Shown: positions 1-8,447 of the stretch, in pieces
How the letters are laid out: each line of letters opens with the position of its first letter
Position numbering within the stretch: the stretch's first letter is position 1
Source of the DNA: Prevotella sp.
GTDB taxonomy: Bacteria; Bacteroidota; Bacteroidia; Bacteroidales; Bacteroidaceae
Assembly: GCA_024681875.1 (NCBI GenBank)
Contig: JAILAA010000143.1
Span: 1-49,836, forward strand
Reading direction: 5' to 3'
DNA: 49,836 bases
The notes under the pieces: model-generated
What the model was told of the DNA's origin: nothing
Databases searched by the model: none
Seen by the model: only the letters and a program-made list of their open reading frames with translations
Program-made: the position numbers and the translations under genes

Positions 1-1
1 T

Positions 2-1555
2 CAACAGAAAGAGGTAGCCTCAAGCTATACATACGATGTAGACCGTACTGACGAAAACATCCAGTACAGACTGCACCTTATCGACCTCAACGGCAAAGAA
101 TACTACACATCGGAAGAACTGAACGTGGGCGATGTAGTGGAGGTCAATGAGCAGTTGCGCTACGTGGGCGGAAACATGCTGCTCAACGGCGACTTCGACC
201 TGGGTTTCACCGAATGGACTAGTGGAACTGGGAGCTTGCTGGCAGAACCGAATTTCCAAATTGTCGGTGATGGCGGCTATAAGGGGGGAGCCTATCTACA
301 GGCGCATCTCAATGGGAGCATGAATTCAGCATCGGCAGTGAAGGAAGTTGTCGAGCTCACTCCCAATCAGGACTATATCTTCCGCATAGCTACTATCAAC
401 AGCGGCAACAATGTGAAGTTGGGACTGAGTGCCAACGGAACAACACTGACAAAAGAGGTGGCCAAGGCCACCAACGGAACGGAATGGAATCTGGAGTCGT
501 TCATTTTCAACAGCGAGACATACGACAAGGGGCTCCTGTCATTCAACACACTGGGGGCCAAGGCACAGATAGATGCCGTAGAACTGCGTCCGCTTTTCAC
601 TACGCGCGACGAGGCTTTAGACCATGGACAAGTGATTGCACAACTGAAAGAGCAGGCCGAGTCGGCTTATGAGGAGCAGTCAACAGCATTAGACGAAGAG
701 ATAGCCCGCATAGCCACTACGCTGACTGCCATAGAAGCGAAACCATGTCCCGAATACAATCACATGAAGGAGTTGCTGGAACTGGCTCAGAACGCTCAGA
801 CATCGAAGGAAGAAAAGAAGAATGCCGTCAGTGAGTTGCAGCAGCTGCTCAATACCAATCTGGCTTTCGTCCGCTCTACAAAGCAGCCCAAATATCCAAC
901 ATTTGCTAATGGGAAAAGCGATGGATGGGAAACAGTGGTTGGAACGTATAAGGATGGAGACCAGAAGGCTACCACAAAATTTGGCAAGACATGCTGGAAC
1001 GCCTGGTGGAGCACTACATCGAAGACGGCCACCATGGAGATACGCCAGACGGTATCGGATTTACCTGAGGGTTACTATGAGCTGGAGTGCAAGGCCACTA
1101 CGGAGCATTTCTGCATCAGTGACCAGCACGGCTACCTGAAGAGCGGCAACGCAGAAGCAGTAACACCCGTCCTGTCGCGCGACTGGTTCGACCTGCCCGT
1201 AAGTGACGTATGGGAGACGCTGACGACAACGCCCGTCTACGTGCCTGCCAACGGATCGGTGACGCTGGGCTTCAAGAGCTCGAAGAACGGCGCACATACG
1301 TCATGGTGGCACCCCTTCGGCAATGCATCAGGCAGCAAGGACAACCGCGAGGGCTGGTGGTGCGCCACGGGCTTCGTACTGAAATATCACGCCATTGACG
1401 ACCTGACCGGCATCAGCACTCCTAAAGCAAAGGCTGACAAACTGGATGGTGTCTATGGCATCGACGGCAGACTGAGGTCTGAAGCCAGGCAGTTGCCAAG
1501 CGGACTGTATATCAAGGTTGTTAACGGACAGGCCAGAAAGATTATCGTGAAATAG
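2..1555 (+). CDS. Secreted jelly-roll/CBM-like protein, 5'-partial
   Basis: The frame is open to the left edge, so the true start lies outside the window; 517 codons plus a TAG stop are visible. A first beta-sandwich module follows the motif NMLLNGDFDLGFTEW, typical of CBM4/9-like jelly rolls. A Glu/Lys-rich helical stretch (visible residues about 205-290) links it to a second Trp-rich jelly roll. The last about 35 residues (GVYGIDGRLR then PSGLYIKVVNG) form the short C-terminal tail common on Prevotella type IX secretion cargo. No catalytic domain is visible; one could lie in the missing N-terminal part. It ends 10 bp before the 882-aa hydrolase gene, so the two are probably one operon. Secretion and carbohydrate binding are inferred from domain form. 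Confidence 0.8.
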   Translation, partial: QQKEVASSYTYDVDRTDENIQYRLHLIDLNGKEYYTSEELNVGDVVEVNEQLRYVGGNMLLNGDFDLGFTEWTSGTGSLLAEPNFQIVGDGGYKGGAYLQAHLNGSMNSASAVKEVVELTPNQDYIFRIATINSGNNVKLGLSANGTTLTKEVAKATNGTEWNLESFIFNSETYDKGLLSFNTLGAKAQIDAVELRPLFTTRDEALDHGQVIAQLKEQAESAYEEQSTALDEEIARIATTLTAIEAKPCPEYNHMKELLELAQNAQTSKEEKKNAVSELQQLLNTNLAFVRSTKQPKYPTFANGKSDGWETVVGTYKDGDQKATTKFGKTCWNAWWSTTSKTATMEIRQTVSDLPEGYYELECKATTEHFCISDQHGYLKSGNAEAVTPVLSRDWFDLPVSDVWETLTTTPVYVPANGSVTLGFKSSKNGAHTSWWHPFGNASGSKDNREGWWCATGFVLKYHAIDDLTGISTPKAKADKLDGVYGIDGRLRSEARQLPSGLYIKVVNGQARKIIVK

Positions 1556-1565
1556 CAACAGCACC

Positions 1566-4214
1566 ATGAAACGTACACTCATCATCTTGTTTTCTGCCTT
1601 CTATCTGCAATCCAATGCACAGGTAGTGGAGAAAGCCGACGTCACCATAGCCTTCGACCTTAGCCAGGAGGGCTACCGCTTTAACCCGACATGGGGCTTG
1701 GACCAGGCGTGGATAAGCGAGCAGAATCTACGCAAGGGCATCAACCACATGGGGAAGGATAACGTAGGCATCGGACGCTCGGCCTATCGTTTCACCAAGG
1801 CGCTCATCAATGACTCGTCGCTGGCTGGCGATATCATCAGCGTGATGCAACAGCGTGCAAAAATCTTCGATATCGTAGGAAAGACATTACCCATCGTCTT
1901 TACTGCCGACCAGGAAGCGGGGACCAACGACTATTTCGTAGTGAATAAGAGCTGCATTGTTGACCACTGGGCCGCAATGATCAATAGCCACGTGCATTGG
2001 ATGCAGCAGAACACAAAGCATCCCATTGTGGGTGTTTCACCCTTCAACGAACCAGACTACTGGACAACTGAAGAGGGGGCCACTGTATCAAAGCAGATGC
2101 AGGTGGCCAAACTGTTGCGCGAGGATTACCCGCGTATGAAGGACGTCAACATAGTTGGCGGCAACACCCTGAACAACGACAAGGCACTCACCTGGTATAC
2201 CAGTGGAAAGCAGTATTACGACTGGGGCAACACGCACCAGCTGGCCGGCAGTTTCGACAACTACGCCAAGTTCTACCAACAGTTAGAGAAAGACGGCAAG
2301 GTGGGCTACAATGATGAGATGCACAACGTGGCCGAGGCAATGATAGGCCTGGAATACGGTATGACCGTCGGTATATGGTGGGGCTTTGACAGCCGCGCAC
2401 GCGGTGAATTCTGCGACATCAGCCGACATGGAGAGCGTCTGGCCTACGGCGAACACCGTAACAACTGGACTGCCGCCAGTGTCTATCGTCATGACGATGG
2501 GCGTGTGAAAGCCTTCATAGGATCCAGCGAGCGACAGGCCAAAACCACCAGCTACAACTTTGTGTCATTAGACCGCGACGTGTTCTTCGACAGCGAAGGC
2601 CCCACACGACAGTTCCGCATGGTGATGCCTGGCGGCACAGGCTACCAGCAAGGGCAGTCAAACGCCGAGCGCGTCTATGACATCATCTTTGGCGACGATG
2701 TGCCATCCGTAGCCATCACCGAAGGTGTCTATAAAATTGTCAACAGAGTGACGGGTAACGTCGTATCCGTGTCAAGCAGCAACATACTGGCCCAGCCTTT
2801 TTCCGGCAATAAACGTCAGCTGTGGAACATGCAGCCAGTTGACCCCTACATCGGTGGCGACTACAGCTTCTATGACTTTACCTCGGCCAACAACCCAAAG
2901 ACCAGGATGAACGTGCTCAACTTTTCCACAGAAAACGCAGCCGAGGTTATCGCCTACTCCAAAAACGACAAACCAAGCAGCAACGAGCAGTGGTACTTGC
3001 AATATGCCGACAACGGCTACTATTACATCCGCAACCGTGAGAGCGCACTCTACCTGTCGCCAGAATCAAGCAGCAACGCCAATAACGTAAAGATTGTACA
3101 GCGCACGCTACCCACCAATGAGGCAATGCGCCAGCTAATGCAATGGCGCCTGCTGCCTGCTGACATCGACTACGAGACGGAAGCACCGGCCAAGCCTATG
3201 GGACTTGAGGCACTGGCACAGTCGGCTTCAGCTTTCCTCACATGGCAACAGGGAACGGAGCCGGATATTGTCGGATATATGGTACTGAGAGCTGAAGAAG
3301 AGAGTGAGGAATGGAACACCATAGCTCGCGGCGTGGCCCAACCCATGGAAGAACTTAGTGTGGCAGTGTATGTAGACAACACATGCCTGCCAGGACACAG
3401 CTATCGTTACAAAGTGAAAGCCATAGACCGCGCGCAGAACCAGAGCTTACCTTCGGAAGCCGTTAGCGTCACCATTCCTACAGGTAAGGCGCTGGTGGGA
3501 CACTGGCCGATGAACGGTGTCACCAATGATGTCACTGAAAACTGGCGCCACGCAGTCACTGCCCTCAGCCCGACCTTCGTGAATGGCCATGACGAGGGTA
3601 GCCAAGCCATGCACTTCAAAGGCTCACAGTGGGCCGAACTTCCGCCAAATACAGTGGCGGGCAACGAAATGACCGTAGCAATGTGGGTAAGGCCCATGTC
3701 AGCATCAGGATGGCAACGTCTGTTCGATTTCGGCTATGACAATGAGCACTATCTCTTCCTCACGCCTAACAACGGATCGGTGATGCGTCTTGCCGTCAAA
3801 GAAGGGGGCAGCGAGCAGTCGCTCGATGCACCTAAACTGTCCTCGGGAAAATGGCAACACGTAGCCGTGACGATGGCACCTGGCAAGACGTGCATCTACG
3901 TAGACGGCACGCTGGCAGCCTCCACCACCGCTATCACCATCAGCCCTGCTGACGTCAGACCGGTCATCGGCTACCTCGGCCGCAGTTTTATCAACGACAA
4001 CCCTTTCTATTACGGTTATATGCAAGACGTGCGCATTTACAACTACGCACTGAATGAGAATGAGATAAAAGACGTATTCAACGGTACTACGGCCATCAGT
4101 GAGACGAAGGAACAGCCTCAACCTGCCACCGTGTACTCAATTGATGGCATACGCCTGAAACAGCCCCAACAAGGACTGAATATTATTGATGGAAAGGTGA
4201 TGTTGAAAAAGTAA
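1566..4214 (+). CDS. Putative clan GH-A-like glycoside hydrolase with ricin-like, FnIII and LamG modules
   Basis: 882 aa with an N-terminal signal peptide ending around SNAQ. The first about 370 residues look like a (beta/alpha)8 hydrolase: VSPFNEPDYW carries the Asn-Glu-Pro of clan GH-A enzymes (E162 as candidate acid/base) and YNDEMH (E251) is a candidate nucleophile. Then come a ricin-type beta-trefoil-like region (about 385-535, GVYKIVNRVTG and QLWNMQP), a fibronectin type III module (about 539-640), a LamG/concanavalin-like module beginning at LVGHWPMNG (about 642-840), and a tail VYSIDGIRLKQPQQGLNIID resembling a type IX secretion signal. I cannot assign the GH family; GH30-like or another GH-A family is possible. 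It follows the jelly-roll gene by 10 bp and converges on the LytTR regulator with a 30-bp gap. Confidence 0.75.
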   Translation: MKRTLIILFSAFYLQSNAQVVEKADVTIAFDLSQEGYRFNPTWGLDQAWISEQNLRKGINHMGKDNVGIGRSAYRFTKALINDSSLAGDIISVMQQRAKIFDIVGKTLPIVFTADQEAGTNDYFVVNKSCIVDHWAAMINSHVHWMQQNTKHPIVGVSPFNEPDYWTTEEGATVSKQMQVAKLLREDYPRMKDVNIVGGNTLNNDKALTWYTSGKQYYDWGNTHQLAGSFDNYAKFYQQLEKDGKVGYNDEMHNVAEAMIGLEYGMTVGIWWGFDSRARGEFCDISRHGERLAYGEHRNNWTAASVYRHDDGRVKAFIGSSERQAKTTSYNFVSLDRDVFFDSEGPTRQFRMVMPGGTGYQQGQSNAERVYDIIFGDDVPSVAITEGVYKIVNRVTGNVVSVSSSNILAQPFSGNKRQLWNMQPVDPYIGGDYSFYDFTSANNPKTRMNVLNFSTENAAEVIAYSKNDKPSSNEQWYLQYADNGYYYIRNRESALYLSPESSSNANNVKIVQRTLPTNEAMRQLMQWRLLPADIDYETEAPAKPMGLEALAQSASAFLTWQQGTEPDIVGYMVLRAEEESEEWNTIARGVAQPMEELSVAVYVDNTCLPGHSYRYKVKAIDRAQNQSLPSEAVSVTIPTGKALVGHWPMNGVTNDVTENWRHAVTALSPTFVNGHDEGSQAMHFKGSQWAELPPNTVAGNEMTVAMWVRPMSASGWQRLFDFGYDNEHYLFLTPNNGSVMRLAVKEGGSEQSLDAPKLSSGKWQHVAVTMAPGKTCIYVDGTLAASTTAITISPADVRPVIGYLGRSFINDNPFYYGYMQDVRIYNYALNENEIKDVFNGTTAISETKEQPQPATVYSIDGIRLKQPQQGLNIIDGKVMLKK

Positions 4215-4244
4215 GATAGTCTTGGATAGAGACCGCTTGCTTGC

Positions 4245-5003
4245 TCATTTCGTCAATAAGCGACCTTCCAGATACTGACTAAACTTATCGCGATAGCTGT
4301 CACCAATGGGAAGATACTCTTCAGCGCCCATGATGACACGGTTTTTGTTCACCTCATGCACCTTTTTGAGGTTGACAATATAGGAGCGGTGTATGCGCAT
4401 GAAACTGTCGGGCAGAAAGTCCTCCATCTTTTTCATCGACAAATAGGTGATCAGCGGTCTGGACTGGCCTTCAACATGCAACTTCAGATATTCGCTCATG
4501 GCCTCGACATATCGGATGTCATGAATACTGACACGCACGGTACGGTTGTCGGTCTTGACGAAAAACGTATCGTCAGTAGCAACCACCTCTGAGGCAGCAA
4601 CGGGCATCTGCGGCTGTATATCTTGCGGTTCAAAGGAACGCTGCAGCAGGTCGTACTGTTGCTTTACCTTCATTGCCGCCCGTTGGAAGTCCTGCATACT
4701 GAAGGGCTTCAGCAGATAGTCGATAGCGTTGACACGATAGCCTTCTATGGCATATTCGCTATAGGCGGTGGTGAAAACCACGAGAGGCGGTACCGTCAGC
4801 CCCCGCACGAAATCCATACCATTAAGGTCGGGCATGTTGATGTCGCAGAAAAGAGCGTCAATGACATCATGCTGCATGATGTCCTGTGCCTCTAAGGCAC
4901 TCATACACTCTCCGCAGAGCTGGAAGAAGGGAATTTTGCGTATATAGGACGCTAACTGCTGTAAAGCCAGCGGTTCGTCGTCAATTGCCAATACTTTTAT
5001 CAT
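4245..5003 (-). CDS. LytTR-family response regulator
   Basis: 252 aa. The receiver domain (1-120) has the acidic pair D8/D9, phosphoacceptor D54 in CDINMPDLNG, T79 and K99 in YLLKPF. The C-terminal LytTR DNA-binding domain (about 145-250) includes FFVKTDNRTVRV, IRYVEAMSEYLKL and FMRIHRSYIVNL. This is the LytR/AlgR class that works with LytS/YehU-type kinases. It starts 13 bp after the stop of the kinase gene, so the pair is co-transcribed. No target can be deduced; the secreted beta-helix protein just upstream in the same transcript is a plausible functional partner. Confidence 0.95.
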   Translation of the reverse strand: MIKVLAIDDEPLALQQLASYIRKIPFFQLCGECMSALEAQDIMQHDVIDALFCDINMPDLNGMDFVRGLTVPPLVVFTTAYSEYAIEGYRVNAIDYLLKPFSMQDFQRAAMKVKQQYDLLQRSFEPQDIQPQMPVAASEVVATDDTFFVKTDNRTVRVSIHDIRYVEAMSEYLKLHVEGQSRPLITYLSMKKMEDFLPDSFMRIHRSYIVNLKKVHEVNKNRVIMGAEEYLPIGDSYRDKFSQYLEGRLLTK

Positions 5004-5016
5004 CGGTAGACAGTTG

Positions 5017-6255
5017 TTAAGAGGATGCGTCAGTAGTCACAGGGCTCAGGGGGAGCACCAAATCAATACCATAGACTTCGGCCTGGTTGGAAATAATCAG
5101 ACTGTAACGGTTGCCATAGATGAGGTCAAGACGGCGCCGCACGTTCTGAAGCCCTACACCTCCGGGCTGTTCGTCGGTCTTGGCTATCTTGCTGTTGCGG
5201 CAGCTGAAGCGCAGTTGGCTGTCAACCACCTTCACGGCAATGTCAATGAAAGAGTTTTGTCGATAGCTGACACCATGTTTGAACGCGTTCTCCACAAAAG
5301 TTATGAGCACCAAGGGAGGCAGCTGGCAGTCAGGTACCTGAGCAGGCATAGAGATACTGAACTTCACGCGGTCGGTAACGCGCATGCGCATCAGCTCAAT
5401 GTAGTCCTGCGTAAACGAAAGCTCACGGCTCAACGGCACCAATTGCCTCGAACCCTCATAGAGCACAAAGCGCATAATTTTCGACAGGCTTACAATGCTC
5501 TCCTTGGCACGCTCGCCGTCAATGTCAATGAGGGCATGAATGTTGTTGAGCGTGTTCATAAGGAAATGCGGGTTAATCTGGTAGCGCAGATACTCCAGCT
5601 GCTGCTCCAAGCTCTGCTTCTCAAGCAACATGAGGTGCTGGCGGTCGGCGCGCTGGCGAAAGTATAGCTTTACGCCCAGGTTCATGCCCAGCATGAGTAT
5701 CAGGATGATGACAGCCACAACGTCGTGCTGCCCGATGACGAGTGGTGGTCGCTTCATGTCACGGCGCGGTTCCATACGAGGGGCACCAGATGCCTGCATG
5801 TCATCGGGAGGCACATGCATGTCATTAGGTGGCGCCTGCATGTCATTGGGATGCCCCTGTCTGTCATTGGGATGCCCCTGTCTGTCAGGAGGTGGCGGCA
5901 TGTCAACGGGATGAGAATTTTCCATGGAAATCTCAGGCTTGGACTTAGGCACATCAGGCCGTCCCGAGCACTGAACTGCAATGAAAGCAGCCAGCAACAC
6001 GGCCATGAGCGAGAAGTAGAGCCACCGTCGCTGACGCTCAAGGAGCAACGGAGCGAGAAAGAAGTTATGAAAAAGGAAGACAATAAGGAACAGCGCATAC
6101 TGCCGCCAAAGGAAAAACATGTCGGTCCACCTGAAGGCAACGCCATCGTCTTGAATGGTGCTGACATAGTGACCCACAACAGGAGCTATGAACAATAGGC
6201 CCCAAAGCAGTGTGTAGACAATGAGTTCCTGCTTATTGTACTTCACCGACGACAT
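5017..6255 (-). CDS. LytS/YehU-type membrane sensor histidine kinase
   Basis: 412 aa from the chosen start. Four membrane segments are visible (about 11-31, 53-73, 79-97, 178-199), then the His_kinase domain with phosphoacceptor H230 in YQINPHFLMNTLNNIHALI, N-box VENAFKHG (321-328) and G-box GGVGLQNVRRRL (365-376). A more upstream in-frame ATG at 6285 would overlap the previous gene; I chose the internal ATG because a perfect AGGAGG lies 5 nt before it. Residues about 118-157, between membrane segments 3 and 4, are a Pro/Asp/Met/Gln-rich loop made of 7-residue repeats. The kinase sits between the secreted beta-helix gene and its LytTR partner. Confidence 0.92.
   Translation of the reverse strand: MSSVKYNKQELIVYTLLWGLLFIAPVVGHYVSTIQDDGVAFRWTDMFFLWRQYALFLIVFLFHNFFLAPLLLERQRRWLYFSLMAVLLAAFIAVQCSGRPDVPKSKPEISMENSHPVDMPPPPDRQGHPNDRQGHPNDMQAPPNDMHVPPDDMQASGAPRMEPRRDMKRPPLVIGQHDVVAVIILILMLGMNLGVKLYFRQRADRQHLMLLEKQSLEQQLEYLRYQINPHFLMNTLNNIHALIDIDGERAKESIVSLSKIMRFVLYEGSRQLVPLSRELSFTQDYIELMRMRVTDRVKFSISMPAQVPDCQLPPLVLITFVENAFKHGVSYRQNSFIDIAVKVVDSQLRFSCRNSKIAKTDEQPGGVGLQNVRRRLDLIYGNRYSLIISNQAEVYGIDLVLPLSPVTTDASS
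5795..5899. repeat. Five 21-bp tandem repeats inside the kinase gene
   Basis: Five consecutive 21-bp units start at 5795, 5816, 5837, 5858 and 5879; a partial sixth follows. On the plus strand each unit is close to TGCATGTCATTGGGATGCCCC. Units 3 and 4 differ at one or two positions; the others are more diverged. Each unit adds seven residues to the loop between membrane segments 3 and 4 (pattern PNDMQAP / PNDRQGH), so copy-number change keeps the frame. Confidence 0.95.
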
Positions 6256-6260
6256 GTTCT

Positions 6261-6266
6261 CCTCCT
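6261..6266 (-). promoter_or_regulatory. AGGAGG ribosome binding site deciding the kinase start
   Basis: On the minus strand a perfect AGGAGG is followed by AGAAC and then ATG at 6255. Strong Shine-Dalgarno sites are uncommon in Bacteroidales, so this argues for the internal Met rather than the ATG at 6285. Confidence 0.7.
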
Positions 6267-6274
6267 GCTTGAAG

Positions 6275-7264
6275 CTATCTGGCAATCTTCTTCACTGTCG
6301 TTCTACCCTGACGAACCACATAGACGCCACGGTGCACAGGCTGGTTGAGACGTCGACCATTTAAGTCGTAGAACACAGCCACGGAATCATCTACCGTAAT
6401 GTCGCCAATACCAGCGTGCGACTGCATAGCACTGGCATCGAAATTGCGGCTCCCGCCAGTAAGTTCGATGTCACCATCGGCCTTTATGGCCATGCCTCCG
6501 TAGTTGCTGAAGGCGAGTGTTCCGCCCGTCATATAGAAGTTGCCCGTGTTCTCGTCCTCATGACCAGCTGTTTTGCCCGTCTTTGGATTATTGGAAAGCT
6601 CCACCTGTATACAGTCTTCACTGGCACTGCTGACAGATATTGTTCCGCTTTCCATCAGAAAATATTCCTTGCAGTGGACGGCATCCTTCACCGAGCCGCT
6701 AATGTTTAACGTAATGTTCTTCACCTCTATATACTCTTTACTATAGACAGCATGCTTGGAATTACCCTTCACGTTGAGCGTGCCCTTACCCTTGAACTTG
6801 GTGTGGCCTTTGCAGTGATAGCAGCCATTATAGTCATCGTTGGCGCCATCTTCAATAGTGCTGGTCGTACCCTTCTTAGCTGTAACTTCAACACGTTTGC
6901 CGTTCTGGATATTGATGGCGGGACCTTTAGGGTTGGTAAGCGTCACACCATTCAGTTCAACCTGACACTTGTAAGCACCGTCAAGAAAAAATTCGCCATC
7001 GGCAGATGTGCCAGACAGGACATAGATAATTTCGCCGTCTTCGTTGTCAACTGTGGCATTGATGCCCGCAAAGCCCTCGGCCTGCACCAACTTGACGTGC
7101 GACGAAGTGCCGCTGCTGACGGTAACATAGGCGCTGATATTAGAGGCAATGGTGATAGTGGCGGTATTACCGCTATACTTCACCTCAACAGTGTTGGCAT
7201 TGATGGCATTGATAATACTAATACTGGCAATAAAGAGCAGCATAGTGAGTAAAAGTCTTCTCAT
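6275..7264 (-). CDS. Secreted Cthe_2159-like beta-helix carbohydrate-binding protein
   Basis: 329 aa with a signal peptide (MRRLLLTMLLFIASISIINA). The body carries short repeated turns (VELNGVTLTNPKGPAINIQNG, KHAVYSKEYIEVKNITLNISG, KDAVHCKEYFLMESGTISV) typical of the Cthe_2159 (DUF4353) right-handed beta-helix family, whose founding member binds cellulose and polygalacturonate. The C-terminus (VFYDLNGRRLNQPVHRGVYV) is a Prevotella secretion-type tail. It has its own promoter (7317-7348) and lies 19 bp upstream of the sensor kinase gene, so the surface protein and the two-component system seem to form one transcript. Binding to pectin-like polymers is inference from the family. Confidence 0.8.
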   Translation of the reverse strand: MRRLLLTMLLFIASISIINAINANTVEVKYSGNTATITIASNISAYVTVSSGTSSHVKLVQAEGFAGINATVDNEDGEIIYVLSGTSADGEFFLDGAYKCQVELNGVTLTNPKGPAINIQNGKRVEVTAKKGTTSTIEDGANDDYNGCYHCKGHTKFKGKGTLNVKGNSKHAVYSKEYIEVKNITLNISGSVKDAVHCKEYFLMESGTISVSSASEDCIQVELSNNPKTGKTAGHEDENTGNFYMTGGTLAFSNYGGMAIKADGDIELTGGSRNFDASAMQSHAGIGDITVDDSVAVFYDLNGRRLNQPVHRGVYVVRQGRTTVKKIAR

Positions 7265-7316
7265 ATAGATTATGTTTCATTTAGTGGTCTTGGCAATGCA
7301 AGACTGCAAAGCGGTA

Positions 7317-7348
7317 CAAAGATAAAAAAACAGAAAAAACGGGACAAA
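7317..7348 (-). promoter_or_regulatory. Bacteroidales promoter for the beta-helix/kinase/regulator operon
   Basis: On the minus strand a TTTG (7348-7345) is followed after 20 bp by TATCTTTG (7324-7317), a full match to the TTTG / TAnnTTTG promoter pattern. It sits about 52 bp before the ATG at 7264. The TTTG overlaps the terminator hairpin of the upstream lipoprotein gene. Confidence 0.75.
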
Positions 7349-7372
7349 CGCTTTCAGCGAATGACCCGTTTT
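7335..7372 (-). terminator. Rho-independent terminator of the lipoprotein pair
   Basis: Reading the minus strand, AAAACGGG pairs with CCCGTTTT, with a nested CGCT/AGCG stem, followed by a T run. It starts 10 bp after the stop of the lipoprotein gene at 7383. The stem also reads as a hairpin on the plus strand. Confidence 0.75.
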
Positions 7373-7382
7373 ATTCAACAAA

Positions 7383-7850
7383 TCAGTTTTCTCCGTTAGG
7401 GGAGGTCTCGTCAGTCACATGACCGGCCATGTCGACATTCGTCTGCCCAAGGCCATAGAAAGCCAGCAACTGGTCGATGTCGCTAAAGAACTTTACGAGC
7501 CCAGGCAGTTCCTGCTTTGTTACCGTGTCGGAGGAACTCTCGACAAGTGCATCTATTTCTGCCTGATGAGCCGTAAGGTATTCTTGCAGTTCAACCAGAT
7601 AATCACGAATCTGTGCCGTATCGGCTACCTCCATCATCTTTTCCGGCACGTTGGCCAGCACACCATAAAACTGTGCCGCATCACCCGCCTGCAACAGCGA
7701 ATCAAGGACACTCACCATCGACTGCGTGTCGTCAGGAGCCTCGCCTTGCGGAGCAGCGCTGCCTGGTGTAGCCGTGGTGCCTAAGCAAGAGGAGCAAGCA
7801 GTGAGAAACAACGTTGAAGCTACTACAACAGCCAGAAACAGTTTTTTCAT
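7383..7850 (-). CDS. Small lipoprotein, paralogue of its upstream neighbour
   Basis: 155 aa from MKKLFLAVVV; the upstream in-frame ATG (7874) would precede a normal signal peptide by eight extra residues and is less likely. The lipobox LTACSSC indicates lipid attachment. The mature part is acidic and helical, with no recognised domain. A segment (VLDSLLQAGDAAQFYGVLANV then YLVELQEYL) aligns with QLDENLKAGDGNKFVTMLGDV and YLQAAQKFL in the gene just upstream, so the two are diverged tandem duplicates. Function unknown; it shares a transcript with its paralogue and ends at a terminator. Confidence 0.8.
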   Translation of the reverse strand: MKKLFLAVVVASTLFLTACSSCLGTTATPGSAAPQGEAPDDTQSMVSVLDSLLQAGDAAQFYGVLANVPEKMMEVADTAQIRDYLVELQEYLTAHQAEIDALVESSSDTVTKQELPGLVKFFSDIDQLLAFYGLGQTNVDMAGHVTDETSPNGEN

Positions 7851-7888
7851 GGGTTCTTTAATTACACAATTCATCAGAATCCTGTTTC

Positions 7889-8272
7889 TCAGATGCCAGG
7901 AATGTTGTCAAGGAGCTTAGTCACATCCTGGTTTCCCAACTCACCTATAAGACCCTGAGCTTTCTCAGCAAGACCGCTGTCAGAAATCTTACCAATAAGC
8001 TCACTCACCTTGTCCTTGTTATCTACGAGGAACTTCTGGGCAGCCTGCAGATATTCCTTAGCTTTGGCGGGATTGTCTTTGACAAAACTGATAGCCTTGG
8101 TCTTTACGTCGCCAAGCATAGTCACGAACTTGTTGCCGTCACCAGCCTTCAGATTCTCATCCAACTGACTCACCATCTCCTTGGGGTCATCGCTCAAGTT
8201 CGAGTTTCCACTACAACTTGACATCACTGTCATGACCACAACGGCCATGAGTGCAATCATTAACTTTTTCAT
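7889..8272 (-). CDS. Small helical lipoprotein
   Basis: 127 aa from MKKLMIALMAVVV; a longer frame to 8344 would run through its own promoter (8332-8363) and is rejected. The lipobox is MSSCSG. The mature protein is Lys/Asp/Ala-rich and likely all helical, with no recognised catalytic motif. It is related to the lipoprotein 38 bp downstream (see that entry). Similar small lipoproteins are frequent in Prevotella but I know of no function for this type. Confidence 0.8.
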   Translation of the reverse strand: MKKLMIALMAVVVMTVMSSCSGNSNLSDDPKEMVSQLDENLKAGDGNKFVTMLGDVKTKAISFVKDNPAKAKEYLQAAQKFLVDNKDKVSELIGKISDSGLAEKAQGLIGELGNQDVTKLLDNIPGI

Positions 8273-8331
8273 ACGCTTGTGTTCTTGTTTTTTGTTTATA
8301 AATTGGTTGATAAAAAATTCATATTCGTTGG

Positions 8332-8363
8332 CAAAATTAAGCAATTAAGTTGACACCTGCAAA
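8332..8363 (-). promoter_or_regulatory. Promoter of the lipoprotein pair
   Basis: TTTG (8363-8360), a 20-bp spacer and TAATTTTG (8339-8332) on the minus strand. The ATG at 8272 is about 60 bp downstream. It is divergent from the ROK promoter; the two TTTG boxes are 16 bp apart. Confidence 0.7.
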
Positions 8364-8379
8364 AAAAAACGAAAAATCA

Positions 8380-8411
8380 TTTGGTCACATTGAAAATTAT
8401 TGCTATTTTTG
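8380..8411 (+). promoter_or_regulatory. Promoter of the tandem ROK genes
   Basis: TTTG (8380-8383), a 20-bp spacer and TATTTTTG (8404-8411), about 36 bp before the first ROK start codon. Confidence 0.75.
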
Positions 8412-8447
8412 CCCTGTAATAGAAAGACTGACCTTTTTTATTGAACT

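Noticed and set aside
4215..4244. Terminator between the 882-aa hydrolase and the LytTR gene
   Set aside because: The 30-bp gap contains no stable stem with a T run.
7874..8344. Longer N-termini for the two small lipoproteins
   Set aside because: The extra residues precede normal lipoprotein signal peptides, and for the upstream gene they would run through its promoter.
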